Positions 9,127 through 17,790 of a stretch of 64,000 nucleotides of DNA are shown here, piece after piece (the first letter of the stretch is position 1; each line of letters opens with the position of its first letter). This DNA is from Rhizobiaceae bacterium (GTDB taxonomy: Bacteria > Pseudomonadota > Alphaproteobacteria > Rhizobiales > Rhizobiaceae), in the NCBI GenBank assembly GCA_017643025.1, contig JAEPOG010000001.1, positions 1-64,000 of the forward strand, read 5' to 3'. A model generated the notes under the pieces. It had not been told where the DNA came from and did not search any database. It was given only the letters and a program-made list of their open reading frames with translations. The translations under genes and the position numbers were made by a program.

Positions 9127-10047
9127 ATGATCGGGTTCTTGGCACGACGCTTCGCGACCATTCCGCTCGTTGTACTGGGCGTCGTCACGATCCTGTTCAT
9201 CATCTTCAAGTCGGTTCCCGGCGACGAAGCCGCCTTCGTCGCCGGAGCCACCGCCACCCAGGCCGAAATCGAGGCCGTTCGCGTCCAACTCGGCCTCGAC
9301 CGGCCACTCATAGATCAGTATGCGCGGCACATGTCGGGGCTGGTTGTCGGCGATTTCGGCTATTCGACTACCTTCCGCGGCAATCCTCTTCCCCACATCG
9401 TCAACCGGCTGCCGGCAACACTGGCGCTGGCGTTGGCGGCCATCTGCCTCACGATCATCGCAGGCATTCCGGCCGGGGTCGTGGCGGCCGCTTACCGGAA
9501 CCGCATTCCCGACTACCTGATTTCGCTGACCGTGGTGGGTCTGCTTGCCATCCCGAATTTCTGGCTGGGCATGCTTCTCATCGCATGGCTTTCGGTCGAT
9601 CTCGGCCTTCTGCCGAGCTTCGGCGCAAGCGGCCCGGCGTCGCTCGTTATTCCCACGCTTGCACTCGCCGCGCGCCTAATCGCGCTTGTGGCGCGAATGA
9701 CGCGCGGCGTCGTCATCGAGGAACTGCGCAAGGACTACGTACGCACCGCGCGCGCCAAGGGCCTGTCAAAAGGGCTGGTGCTGCGCCGTCACGTGCTGCG
9801 CAACGTAATGATCCCGACCGTCACCGTCATCGGCCTCCAGGCTGGCTACCTGCTCGGAGGTTCGGTGGTGATCGAGCGCCTGTGTGCATGGCCCGGTATC
9901 GGCGACCTGCTTCTGACCGCGGTCTCCGTGCGCGACTATACTCTCGTGCAGGGGATAGTGCTGATCTTCGTGGTGTCATTCCTGATCATCAACATCGCAG
10001 TCGAGGTTCTGTACCGCTTCGTCAATCCGAGGCTGCGCTATGCATAA
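9127..10047 (+). CDS. ABC transporter permease, DppB/OppB type
   Basis: Inner-membrane permease of 306 residues. It has an N-terminal transmembrane segment (residues 10-30), the periplasmic stretch ending in LGLDRPLIDQYARHM typical of DppB, about five further membrane segments, and the ATPase-contact loop DYVRTARAKGLSKG near residues 202-215. It begins 13 bases after the binding-protein gene and overlaps the DppC-type permease by eight bases. It is part of the same transcription unit. Confidence 0.94.
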   Translation: MIGFLARRFATIPLVVLGVVTILFIIFKSVPGDEAAFVAGATATQAEIEAVRVQLGLDRPLIDQYARHMSGLVVGDFGYSTTFRGNPLPHIVNRLPATLALALAAICLTIIAGIPAGVVAAAYRNRIPDYLISLTVVGLLAIPNFWLGMLLIAWLSVDLGLLPSFGASGPASLVIPTLALAARLIALVARMTRGVVIEELRKDYVRTARAKGLSKGLVLRRHVLRNVMIPTVTVIGLQAGYLLGGSVVIERLCAWPGIGDLLLTAVSVRDYTLVQGIVLIFVVSFLIINIAVEVLYRFVNPRLRYA

Positions 10048-10888
10048 TGCCGTTGTCCGCTGTAGGCGACGCCCCACGCGCCAGACCAATCTGTTTCTCT
10101 GGCTGGGGGCCGGGCTACTGACGGCCTTCGTCGTTCTGGCCGTGCTGGGCGAGCGGATAGCGCCCTACGACCCAACTGCGCAGGACCTTTTCGCGATGCT
10201 GGAAGGCCCCACGGCCGCGCATCTCCTCGGCACCGACAATGTTGGCCGCGACATCCTGTCCAGAATCATCGTCGGCACCCGCTTCACCCTTTCCATAGCG
10301 CTTGCCTCGGTCTTCTTAGCAGGCATCGGCGGCATCGCGCTGGGTTCGGTCGCCGGCTATTTCGGCGGCATGACCGACCGCATCGTCACCGGAATCATCG
10401 ATCTGCTGCTGACAGTGCCGAACATCGTGCTGGCCATAGCCATCGCGTCGGTGGCAGGGTCCAGCGCAACCGGCCTCACGATTGCCATCACCGCGAGTTT
10501 TATCCCGCCGCTGGCTCGGCTGGTGCGCGGTCGCGTGATCGAGCTGCGCGAGGAAGACTTCATCGCTGCCGCCGTCACCGTCGGCATGGGCCATGGGCGT
10601 ATCCTGCTGCGCCACATTCTGCCCAACGCGGCCACCGTCATCGTCATCGAGCTCAGCCTCAATGCCGGCCAGGCCGTCCTGATCGGCTCGGCACTCGGCT
10701 TCCTGGGTCTCGGTGTCCAGCCGCCCGCGCCTGAGTGGGGCACGATGCTGGGCGCCAGCCGCGAATATCTGACTGTCGCGCCGCATCTGGTCATAGCGCC
10801 AGGAATCGCCATTTCCCTGCTCGTGCTCGCCTTCAACGCCTTTGGCGACGGCCTACGCGACGTTTTCGATCCCGCCTCACGGAACTGA
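10040..10888 (+). CDS. ABC transporter permease, DppC/OppC type
   Basis: Second membrane subunit of 282 residues. The N-terminal segment is followed by the DppC-type motif APYDPTAQDLFAMLEGPTAA and the GTDNVGRDILSRII signature around residues 70-83. The EAA-type loop EEDFIAAAVTVGMGHGRI is near residues 172-189. Its start overlaps the preceding gene by eight bases, implying coupled translation and assembly of the heterodimeric pore. Confidence 0.94.
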   Translation: MHNAVVRCRRRPTRQTNLFLWLGAGLLTAFVVLAVLGERIAPYDPTAQDLFAMLEGPTAAHLLGTDNVGRDILSRIIVGTRFTLSIALASVFLAGIGGIALGSVAGYFGGMTDRIVTGIIDLLLTVPNIVLAIAIASVAGSSATGLTIAITASFIPPLARLVRGRVIELREEDFIAAAVTVGMGHGRILLRHILPNAATVIVIELSLNAGQAVLIGSALGFLGLGVQPPAPEWGTMLGASREYLTVAPHLVIAPGIAISLLVLAFNAFGDGLRDVFDPASRN

Positions 10889-10898
10889 CGGACGCACC

Positions 10899-12011
10899 AT
10901 GGACTACGGCATCATCGACTGCCACGCTCACATCTTCCCGCCTGCTGCGGGCGCTGCTGGCTTTCCGGACGCGGCAACACATCTGCTGCACCAGCAGCGG
11001 GCGATGCACATGCACGGCAACCAGCCCTATCGCCGGCGCTCGGACAATTCCATGGTAACTGAACGACCGCTCTGGAGCCCGTCCGATCCCTCTCCTGCCG
11101 GTCGGCGCAATGTCGAATTCCGTGTTGGGACGCATGGCCGCTACGAGTGGACCGTCGACGGCCAAGACCAGTATGTGCAGTTTCTGGCGCCATGGATGGA
11201 CAATCTCGAAATGCCGGCGGAAACCCTGCTCGCCTACATGGACTATGCCGGCGTCGAGACAGCGATACTCCAGAACGAGCACATCTATGGCAACCTCGCA
11301 GCAGAATTCGCCGATGCCGTGTCGGCGCATCCCGGACGTTTCGTGGGGCTGGCGCAGGTTGAGGAAGCATTCGCCTACACGGACGCCGAGCTTACCAGGC
11401 TCGCCGACGAGGTAGGACGTCTCGGCATGGCGGGCTTCTATTTTACCACAACCGGACTGTTCCGCAGCGGCTATCAGCCGATGCACTCAGACCCTGCCTA
11501 CGACCCCTACTGGACTTTCGTGGAAAGGAGCGGCCTGCCGGTGTTCTGGGTACAATCGGGCAGTTCGCCGGTTGGCACGTATGTGGATGAAATGATGCAT
11601 CTGGCAAGGATCGTCGAGCGGTTCCCCCGCATTCGCCACGTGCTGGTTCACGGTGTGCCAACCTCGCTCTATGCAAACGAAGCTGGCCGTCTCGTGCTGC
11701 CGTCGATCATCGGGATGCTGCTGACACAGGCGCCGGTCTCCGCAGAGATCCTTTATCCGATCGCATGGGGAGGAAGACAGGAATACCCTTATTCGCGCGC
11801 CCACACCCATATCAGGCAATTGCTCGACCGCTTTGGCGCTGGCCGCTTCCTGTGGGGCTCGGACGCACCCAATGTCGATCGATACTGCACCTACGCCCAG
11901 TCGCTGAGCTATTTTACCCGCTACAGCGACTATCTCTCCGATTCCGACCGCCGGGCGATCCTTCGCGACAACGCGGTGAACCTGCTTCCGGCGCTGGCGG
12001 GCAAGACATGA
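10899..12011 (+). CDS. Amidohydrolase-2 family metal-dependent hydrolase or decarboxylase
   Basis: Cytoplasmic TIM-barrel enzyme of 370 residues. The metal-binding motif DCHAHIFPP is at residues 7-15, a further His is in LVHG near 250, and the catalytic Asp is in LWGSDAPN near 332. Members hydrolyse amides or lactones or decarboxylate without redox. The gene sits inside the peptide-importer operon and overlaps the DppD gene by ATGA, so it probably acts on the imported compound. ATG 10899, ten bases after the permease stop, was chosen because the barrel begins immediately (MDYGIIDCHAH). Confidence 0.85.
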   Translation: MDYGIIDCHAHIFPPAAGAAGFPDAATHLLHQQRAMHMHGNQPYRRRSDNSMVTERPLWSPSDPSPAGRRNVEFRVGTHGRYEWTVDGQDQYVQFLAPWMDNLEMPAETLLAYMDYAGVETAILQNEHIYGNLAAEFADAVSAHPGRFVGLAQVEEAFAYTDAELTRLADEVGRLGMAGFYFTTTGLFRSGYQPMHSDPAYDPYWTFVERSGLPVFWVQSGSSPVGTYVDEMMHLARIVERFPRIRHVLVHGVPTSLYANEAGRLVLPSIIGMLLTQAPVSAEILYPIAWGGRQEYPYSRAHTHIRQLLDRFGAGRFLWGSDAPNVDRYCTYAQSLSYFTRYSDYLSDSDRRAILRDNAVNLLPALAGKT

Positions 12012-13000
12012 CCCCGCTGCTTTCCATTGAGGGCCTGACGGTCGAGCTTTCCACCGGCGACCGCAACTTCGAGGCCGTCAGTGACATCACTCTTGCTGTC
12101 GCGCGCAACGAAGTGCTGGCGCTGGTCGGCGAATCGGGGTCAGGCAAGAGCATGACGGCGATGGCGATCATGCGCCTGCTGCCGGAACCGGTGGCCGATA
12201 TCGTCGCAGGAACGATCCTGTTCGACGGTATCGACCTAGCCTCTGCGAGCGAGGCCGCATTGCGTGGAATTCGCGGCAACCGGATCGGGCTCATCTTTCA
12301 AGAGCCTATGACCTCGCTGAACCCATCGATCCGGGTCGGCCCTCAGGTGGCGGAAGTGCTGCGGCTGCACAAGGGTCTGGACGCGGTAAACGCTCGTCGC
12401 CGTGTAGAGCAATTGTTCGAGCAGGTGCGAATCCCTGATCCGAGACGTCGCTACGACGACTATCCGCATCAGATGTCCGGCGGCATGCGCCAGCGGGTTG
12501 TCATTGCGTTGGCGCTCGCATGCGATCCTGATGTGCTCATCGCAGACGAGCCAACGACCGCACTCGACGTGACCACGCAGGCGCAAATCCTGGAGACGTT
12601 CCGCGATCTGCAGGCCTCGGTCGGCGCAGCCACTATCCTGATCACCCATGATCTCGCTGTGGTCGCCGAGACGGCCGACCGAATCGCGGTCATGTATGCT
12701 GGTCGCATCGTGGAGGAGACGACCACGGAGCAGCTCTTCGCCTCGCCACGCCACCCCTATACACACGGCCTCCTTGGTTCCATTCCTCATGTGGCCGACA
12801 CCGACGCGACGCGCCGAGGGGATCGTCTGCCGGAAATCGCCGGCACGGTGCCAGCGCTTTGGGCTCTGCCGCCCGGCTGCGCCTTCGAACCTCGCTGTCC
12901 GCGTGCGAGCGATCGTTGCCTGAGCGAACGCCCCCCGCTGGCGGAGCTCGCGCCGGGGCATAAGACGGCATGCTGGCATCCCGTGGAGACGGCTGCATGA
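12008..13000 (+). CDS. ABC transporter ATP-binding protein, DppD/OppD type
   Basis: ATPase subunit of 330 residues. Walker A is GESGSGKS, the signature MSGGMRQR, Walker [13 protein letters not shown], followed by the oligopeptide-transporter C-terminal extension with Cys-containing [12 protein letters not shown], which is typical of OppD/OppF proteins. It overlaps the amidohydrolase upstream and the DppF gene downstream by four bases each (ATGA). It pairs with the next gene product to power the DppB/DppC pore. Confidence 0.95.
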   Translation: MTPLLSIEGLTVELSTGDRNFEAVSDITLAVARNEVLALVGESGSGKSMTAMAIMRLLPEPVADIVAGTILFDGIDLASASEAALRGIRGNRIGLIFQEPMTSLNPSIRVGPQVAEVLRLHKGLDAVNARRRVEQLFEQVRIPDPRRRYDDYPHQMSGGMRQRVVIALALACDPDVLIADEPTTALDVTTQAQILETFRDLQASVGAATILITHDLAVVAETADRIAVMYAGRIVEETTTEQLFASPRHPYTHGLLGSIPHVADTDATRRGDRLPEIAGTVPALWALPPGCAFEPRCPRASDRCLSERPPLAELAPGHKTACWHPVETAA

Positions 13001-13962
13001 GCACTCTGCTCGATGTGAAAAACATCGCGAAGCGTTTCACCGTGTCGCGCGGCCTCGGCGCCAAGCCAGCGACGGTCCATGCTGTCGACGACGTTTCTTT
13101 CACGATTTCCCACGGCGAAACCCTCGGCCTCGTCGGAGAGAGCGGGTGCGGCAAGTCAACGGTCGGAAAGATGATCGTACGCCTGCTGGAGCCCGACGAA
13201 GGTGAGGTCATGCTCGCCGGCGAGCCGATCAGCCATCTTTCACACCGGGCGATGCGGCCGTTTCGACGCAAGGTGCAGATGGTGTTTCAGGACCCGAATG
13301 GATCGCTCGATCCCCGACAACGCGCGGGCGACATCGTGGAGGAGCCTCTAGTCGTGCACGGTATCGGCAACGCCGCCGAGCGCCGGGCACGAGTGGAGAA
13401 TCTGTTTTCACGCGTCGGCTTGCGGCCGGATCAGATGACCAATGTCCCGTCGAAATTCTCTGGCGGCCAGCGCCAGCGGCTCGCCATAGCGCGCGCGTTG
13501 GCGCTCAACCCATCGTTGATCGTGGCCGACGAGCCGGTCTCCGCACTCGATGTCTCGATCCAGGCGCAGGTCATCAACCTGATGTCCGACATCCAGAGGG
13601 AATTCGGCCTCGCCTATCTGTTCGTCGCGCACGACCTCGGCGTTGTGCAGCATATCAGCGACCGGGTGGCGGTGATGTATCTTGGCCGCATAGTGGAGAT
13701 AGGTGACACATCATCGGTCTACCTGCGCCCAAGCCATCCGTATACGCATACCTTGATGGACGCCGTCCCAAGGCCGGATCCGGCGCGTCGCCACCACCGC
13801 CCGGCGATAGCCCGGGGAGAAGTTCCAAGCCCCCTCAATCCGCCGTCGGGCTGCGCGTTTCATCCGCGATGTCCGATGGCGACCTACATTTGCCGCCAGG
13901 AACGACCGTTGCTGCGCCGTGTGGCGTCCGGTGCCGAGGTGGCCTGTCATCATGCTGAATAG
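12997..13962 (+). CDS. ABC transporter ATP-binding protein, DppF/OppF type
   Basis: Second ATPase, 321 residues, with Walker A GESGCGKS, signature FSGGQRQR, Walker B LIVADEPVSALD, and the C-terminal oligopeptide-transporter element PSGCAFHPRCPMA. ATG 12997 gives the normal family N-terminus ([14 protein letters not shown]) and overlaps the DppD stop. This completes a full five-part peptide-type importer (binding protein, two permeases, two ATPases) interrupted only by the amidohydrolase gene. Confidence 0.95.
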   Translation: MSTLLDVKNIAKRFTVSRGLGAKPATVHAVDDVSFTISHGETLGLVGESGCGKSTVGKMIVRLLEPDEGEVMLAGEPISHLSHRAMRPFRRKVQMVFQDPNGSLDPRQRAGDIVEEPLVVHGIGNAAERRARVENLFSRVGLRPDQMTNVPSKFSGGQRQRLAIARALALNPSLIVADEPVSALDVSIQAQVINLMSDIQREFGLAYLFVAHDLGVVQHISDRVAVMYLGRIVEIGDTSSVYLRPSHPYTHTLMDAVPRPDPARRHHRPAIARGEVPSPLNPPSGCAFHPRCPMATYICRQERPLLRRVASGAEVACHHAE

Positions 13963-14016
13963 GTTGGACGCAATCCCGGCTACTGGTACCCAAACCGGAC
14001 TTATGTGGAGCACTGC

Positions 14017-14526
14017 ATGACTGCATTAGATCACCGGGCGCCCCCTGCCGCGTCACCCGAAGAGCGGCTGGCTCGCCTAGGTATTGTCATACCGGCCCCG
14101 CCGCCACCGGTCGCCAACTTCCTGACTCATGTCCAGGAGGGCAACCTGCTGTTTCTTTCTGGACAGGGCCCGCGAGAGCCCGACGGACATCTGCACACCG
14201 GGAAAGTCGGTGTCGATGTAAGCGTAGAGGTGGCCTATGGCCATGCACGCATCACCGGCGTGAACTTGCTTGCCGTCATGAAGGACGTTCTGGGCGATCT
14301 CGGCAGGGTCAAACGGATCGTGAAGTTGCTGGGTATGGTGAATGCAGCGGCAGACTTTGGCGATCACCCGAGCGTCATCAACGGCTGCTCCGACCTATTC
14401 ATCGAAGCCTTCGGCATGCGTGGCGAACATGCGCGTTCGGCCGTGGGCGTCAGTTCACTTCCTGGAAACATTACAGTTGAGATTGAAGCTGTTGTGGCAA
14501 TTGATGCCCACCGCGCTCCCAGTTGA
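14017..14526 (+). CDS. RidA/YjgF-like enamine/imine deaminase family protein
   Basis: Small cytoplasmic protein of 169 residues related to the RidA/YER057c/UK114 family (YjgF_endoribonc/TdcF-like subgroup). Stretches such as GNLLFLSGQGPREPDGH and SARSAVGVSSLPGNITVEIEAVVAI-like elements (split across residues 45-62 and 140-165) are recognisable. RidA proteins hydrolyse reactive enamine/imine intermediates released by PLP enzymes. Its place at the end of an operon that begins with a PLP lyase fits that role. GTG at 14005 is an alternative start four residues upstream. Confidence 0.82.
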   Translation: MTALDHRAPPAASPEERLARLGIVIPAPPPPVANFLTHVQEGNLLFLSGQGPREPDGHLHTGKVGVDVSVEVAYGHARITGVNLLAVMKDVLGDLGRVKRIVKLLGMVNAAADFGDHPSVINGCSDLFIEAFGMRGEHARSAVGVSSLPGNITVEIEAVVAIDAHRAPS

Positions 14527-15073
14527 TCGAAGTGCTTCGGATGTTTCTACCGTGACCGACGGCCACGTTAATCGAATATCCAGTTTGCACGATTGACGCC
14601 CTCCCTCCTCGCTTACGATGTTTTCGGGGGACAAGGTTGCTCAACTCGCGGTCACTGAGCAGGGTGGCGGATCACCGCCGCCCGAAACATCTGGAAGTGA
14701 TTATGCCTATTCACCCTTGGCGGTCATCAGATGTTCGAACGAACTCGCCCAAAGCGCCTCGTATTTGCGAAAATAGGCGTTGGAGTCTTCGGCCGGCAGC
14801 GCGGTGGTCGACGGCGAACCCGGCGGCCCGCACGGCGAGGATTTGCATTTCCATGATCTGCGCGGAACTGCCGCAACCCGATTCTACGTGGCAGGTCTAT
14901 CCGAACGGGAGATCGCAGAAATCATGGGCTGGGAGGAGGAGAGCGTCTCACGAATCATTCGCCGCTATGTCGACCGTCAGGAGGCCGCACGGTGAACAGA
15001 CGGTGTAAAACTGTCTGTAAAACAGTCCAAACTTCTACGTGAGGGAATCCCCCTAAGATATTGCTTTTGAAGC
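14527..15073. other. Intergenic and degraded DNA between the RidA-like gene and tRNA-Gly
   Basis: Apart from the recombinase stump at 14780-14995 I see no intact gene in these roughly 550 bases. A GC-rich dyad near 14665-14690 (GGTGGCGG...CCGCCGCC) could terminate the operon. After the stump there is ACTGT-CTGTAAA-ACAGT (about 15010-15027). In the frame of the stump, a stop at 14774-14776 lies just upstream, so the region reads as eroded DNA at an integration site. Confidence 0.5.
14780..14995 (+). pseudogene. C-terminal remnant of a tyrosine recombinase (phage-type integrase)
   Basis: About 70 codons match the end of phage-type integrases. FHDLRGTAATRFYVAGL contains the H-x-L-R box with the second catalytic Arg, EIAEIMGW stands where the conserved GH/GW box lies, and a Tyr in RRYVDR is a plausible nucleophile. 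The N-terminal arm-binding and core domains and the first catalytic Arg are absent, and a stop lies in frame at 14774-14776. It points toward the 3' end of tRNA-Gly 78 bases away, the classical arrangement for an integrase using a tRNA attachment site. The TTG at 14780 merely opens the frame and is probably not a real start. Confidence 0.75.
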
Positions 15074-15147
15074 TGGAGCGGGTAGCGGGAATCGAACCCG
15101 CATATTCAGCTTGGAAGGCTGCTGCTCTACCATTGAGCTATACCCGC
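15074..15147 (-). tRNA. tRNA-Gly (anticodon UCC)
   Basis: The reverse complement begins GCGGGTATAGCTCAATGG, has anticodon loop CTTCCAA with anticodon TCC, the T-loop GGTTCGATTCC, an acceptor stem GCGGGT/ACCCGC and an encoded CCA at 15074-15076. It is transcribed after tRNA-Tyr. Its 3' end faces the recombinase remnant, making it the likely attachment site of a former mobile element. Confidence 0.97.
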
Positions 15148-15180
15148 GACCGTCGTCGGTACTGGCTTCCGGTGCGGCGG

Positions 15181-15265
15181 TGGTGGAGGGGGCTGGATTC
15201 GAACCAGCGTACGCATAGCGAACGGATTTACAGTCCGTCTCCTTTAACCACTCGGACACCCCTCC
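15181..15265 (-). tRNA. tRNA-Tyr (anticodon GUA)
   Basis: The reverse complement begins GGAGGGGTGTCCGAGTGG, carries the long class II variable arm expected for tRNA-Tyr, has anticodon GTA in CTGTAAA, and a 7-bp acceptor stem GGAGGGG/CCCCTCC with encoded CCA at 15181-15183. It lies 33 bases upstream of tRNA-Gly in the same direction, so the two are probably cotranscribed. Confidence 0.97.
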
Positions 15266-15442
15266 GAACCGTTGCCGGAGCCATGCTGCGAGGCAGGTTG
15301 CGCCTTCCAGGAGCGGCCCGGAAAGTGCGAAGCGCCTTATGGCGACAAGCCTTTTCGCTGTCAACCACGCCGGTGCGCTATTCCCTCGGCGATTGGCGCT
15401 GACCCGTATCCAACGGCCATTCGAGAAGATATAGGCATCGCC

Positions 15443-16306
15443 ATGAGCGACGACGACAAACCCGGCACCCCGAAGGACAGCCACTATGCGCGCCTGCGCC
15501 GCGCCCACCGCGACCGCAAGGGCGGCGGCGAGCGGCCGGCCGCCATGCCGCGCCCGAGACCAAGCAAGCCACCGCATGAACCCATACCCCCAGGGCAGGT
15601 GCGCCTTTATGGACTGCACACGGTGCGGGCCGCGCTGGATAATCCGAAGCGGCGCATCGCGCGCATGGCTGTCACGCGCAATGCGCTGGCGCGGCTAGAA
15701 CTCGGCGAGGATCACGGCCTCCCCTTCCCGGTCGAGATGGTCGAACCGCGGGCGATTGACCGGCTGGTCGGCGGCGACGCCGTCCATCAGGGTGTGGTGA
15801 TCGATGCATTCCCGCTGACCGCACGCCGGCTCTCCGACCTTGGCGAAGCCAGTCTCCTTCTCGTGCTTGACCAGGTGACCGACCCGCACAATGTCGGCGC
15901 CATCATGCGCTCGGCTGTGGCGTTCAACGTCGATGCCTTCATCACGACCGGCCGGCACAGCCCGTCCGAAAGCGGCGTTCTCGCCAAGGCGGCGTCGGGC
16001 GCGCTGGAACTGATCGACCATATCGAGGTCGGCAACCTCGCTGACGCACTGGGCGAGCTGCATGGCGCTGGCTTCCAGACCATCGGGCTGGATTCGGAAG
16101 GGACAGTGGAACTTGAAGCGGCATTCGCCGAACCGCGGGTCGCGCTGGTTCTGGGCGCCGAAGGCAAGGGGTTGCGACAGAAAACGCGCGAAACCGTCAC
16201 CACGCTTGCGCGGCTCGACATGCCCGGCGCCATCCGTTCGCTCAATGTGTCGAACGCTGCGGCCGTCGCGCTCTATGCGGCGCGGCGCCATCTCGCTGAA
16301 GGGTAG
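15443..16306 (+). CDS. rlmB: 23S rRNA (guanosine-2'-O)-methyltransferase, RlmB/SpoU family
   Basis: SAM-dependent SPOUT methyltransferase of 287 residues, predicted to modify the 23S rRNA P-loop guanosine (G2251 in E. coli numbering). A basic, low-complexity N-terminus (residues 1-50) precedes the SpoU substrate-binding domain (LYGLHTVRAAL near 55-65). The trefoil-knot motifs follow: DPHNVGAIMRSA (147-158), LVLGAEGKGLR (near 242-252) and SLNVSNAAAVALY (near 264-276). ATG 15443 was chosen; the frame is open to 15272, but that part overlaps the 5' flank of tRNA-Tyr. Confidence 0.92.
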   Translation: MSDDDKPGTPKDSHYARLRRAHRDRKGGGERPAAMPRPRPSKPPHEPIPPGQVRLYGLHTVRAALDNPKRRIARMAVTRNALARLELGEDHGLPFPVEMVEPRAIDRLVGGDAVHQGVVIDAFPLTARRLSDLGEASLLLVLDQVTDPHNVGAIMRSAVAFNVDAFITTGRHSPSESGVLAKAASGALELIDHIEVGNLADALGELHGAGFQTIGLDSEGTVELEAAFAEPRVALVLGAEGKGLRQKTRETVTTLARLDMPGAIRSLNVSNAAAVALYAARRHLAEG

Positions 16307-16312
16307 TCGACG

Positions 16313-16546
16313 ATGCTGCGGCTGGCGCTCTACTGGGGAATTCTCGGGCTGGCGGCTGGTCCGATTGCGATCTACTGCCTGATCCTGCTTGCGCTCTACC
16401 TCGATCCCGCCTGCCGTGCAGCCGACGCAAACACCTGTAGCCTCGATGCTGGTCTCAACCTTGTTCTAGGCGCGGTCGGCGGCTTCGTGCTCTTCTTCGC
16501 CGGGTCGCTGCTGCGCTCGGCGCTTCGGCGGACCGGCTCAGAGTAG
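16313..16546 (+). CDS. Small membrane protein of unknown function (77 aa)
   Basis: It starts six bases after rlmB and is probably cotranscribed. It has two hydrophobic helices (about residues 5-28 and 48-68) separated by a short segment with two Cys residues (DPACRAADANTCS), which might form a disulfide on the periplasmic side. I do not recognise a family. Its 3' end overlaps the convergent small ORF at 16538-16711 by nine bases. Confidence 0.6.
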   Translation: MLRLALYWGILGLAAGPIAIYCLILLALYLDPACRAADANTCSLDAGLNLVLGAVGGFVLFFAGSLLRSALRRTGSE

Positions 16547-16711
16547 GCTCATGCCGGTCACGTGCCGGAGATAGAAGGCCAGCGCCACGAAGCCGGCTGC
16601 GAACAATATCCCCGTCCAGTCGAGCCTTGCGGCCCGGATCGATCGGAATATCGCCACCGCCACTGCCACGAAGAACAGCAGCACGGCGACGATAAACATG
16701 AACCTCAGCAT
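16538..16711 (-). CDS. Small membrane protein of unknown function (57 aa)
   Basis: The ATG at 16711 is preceded by a TTGAGG ribosome-binding site five to eight bases upstream, which decides this start over the one nine codons earlier. The product has two hydrophobic helices (about residues 2-22 and 32-48) with a basic turn (RSIRAARLD) between them. No family is recognised. It probably follows the 16763-17695 gene direction but lies in a short intergenic region, so its reality is moderately supported only. Confidence 0.5.
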   Translation of the reverse strand: MLRFMFIVAVLLFFVAVAVAIFRSIRAARLDWTGILFAAGFVALAFYLRHVTGMSLL

Positions 16712-16762
16712 GAAAGCCTCAACACTGCCTTGAACCAATAACGGCGGGCGACGTTTCAGCCG

Positions 16763-17695
16763 CTAGAAATCGAACCCGGCGTTGAAAATATCCCAGAGAA
16801 TGTTCAGCTGCATACCGGTTTCAAGTCCTTCCAGCCCCGACATGGCTTCGCTCGCAAGCGGCCGGCCGAGTTCGTCCCGCCCGATGCGCCCGTAGGATTT
16901 CGCGGCCTGGGCAAGCACATGCGGCCGCATCCCCGGCGGCAGATTGGTCATCGCATTGAGTTCCGCCAATGCCGCATCGATGCGGGCCAGTGACGCGGCC
17001 TCGCCATCGAGAAGAAACTCGACGGGCGCGGCTTCGATAGCAAAGATAGGCCTCAGCTGTGCGATCGGATGGCTGGCGGCAATTGCCAGCAACTCGTTGA
17101 GCGCCTCCCGTGCGCCATCCTCGTCACCGGCCTGACCGGAAAACCATGCCAGTTCGGCCAGCGGCTGGACCTTCCGCTGCGGGCGGTCGAGCTCGCCGAT
17201 CGCCTCGCGATAGGCCGACAGGTGCTGGAGCGCGCGCTCGCGATCGTCGACAAATAGATATGAGCGGGCCACCATCCGCTCCGCGATGAGGCGGATGGCC
17301 GGCGTCTGGATCGGCGCCAGCGTTGCTTCGGCGGCATTTGGATTTTCGGCGTAAATGATCTGATGCATTGCTGTAACAAGCGCATCAACTTCGACATGCC
17401 CGATCAAGTTCCGATAGTATGAAGGGTCGGGTGATCGGACCGCAATTTCATCGGCGGAGCGGCTGGAAAAATACCAGCCGGCGAATCCCCGCAGCAGGGA
17501 ACGGTCCCGGGTAGCGCCGGGTGGAAGTGTCTCACCTATCTGCTCGATCCTGCGCGTGAGACAGAGATCGTACAGCGGGTCCATCTCGCACCAGAGCGCC
17601 TCGAGAAAGGCATGCGACGGGGTTGCGGCGCCTGCGAGCCAGAGGCTCGAAGCCACCCAAACAGCGCCCAGTCGCATCAGCAGTCGCGTGACCAT
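16763..17695 (-). CDS. Secreted helical-repeat protein of unknown function
   Basis: 310 residues from ATG 17695, with a signal peptide (about residues 1-28, ending AATPSHA before FLEALW). The rest is alpha-helical and Ala/Leu/Glu-rich, in units resembling tetratricopeptide-like repeats: ERMVARSYLFVDDRERALQHL, AELAWFSGQAGDEDGAREAL, and similar. Such repeats usually mediate protein interactions in the periplasm. An upstream in-frame start at 17731 is possible. There is no catalytic motif and no family name that I can assign. Confidence 0.65.
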   Translation of the reverse strand: MVTRLLMRLGAVWVASSLWLAGAATPSHAFLEALWCEMDPLYDLCLTRRIEQIGETLPPGATRDRSLLRGFAGWYFSSRSADEIAVRSPDPSYYRNLIGHVEVDALVTAMHQIIYAENPNAAEATLAPIQTPAIRLIAERMVARSYLFVDDRERALQHLSAYREAIGELDRPQRKVQPLAELAWFSGQAGDEDGAREALNELLAIAASHPIAQLRPIFAIEAAPVEFLLDGEAASLARIDAALAELNAMTNLPPGMRPHVLAQAAKSYGRIGRDELGRPLASEAMSGLEGLETGMQLNILWDIFNAGFDF

Positions 17696-17790
17696 GCCCG
17701 CAATCCACCCTGGCCCGAAAGCTATGCGCAATCGGGCAGGCGGGCAACGTTGGTGCCCGCCACTCGGATGGATCGCAGGAGTAGAACGGC

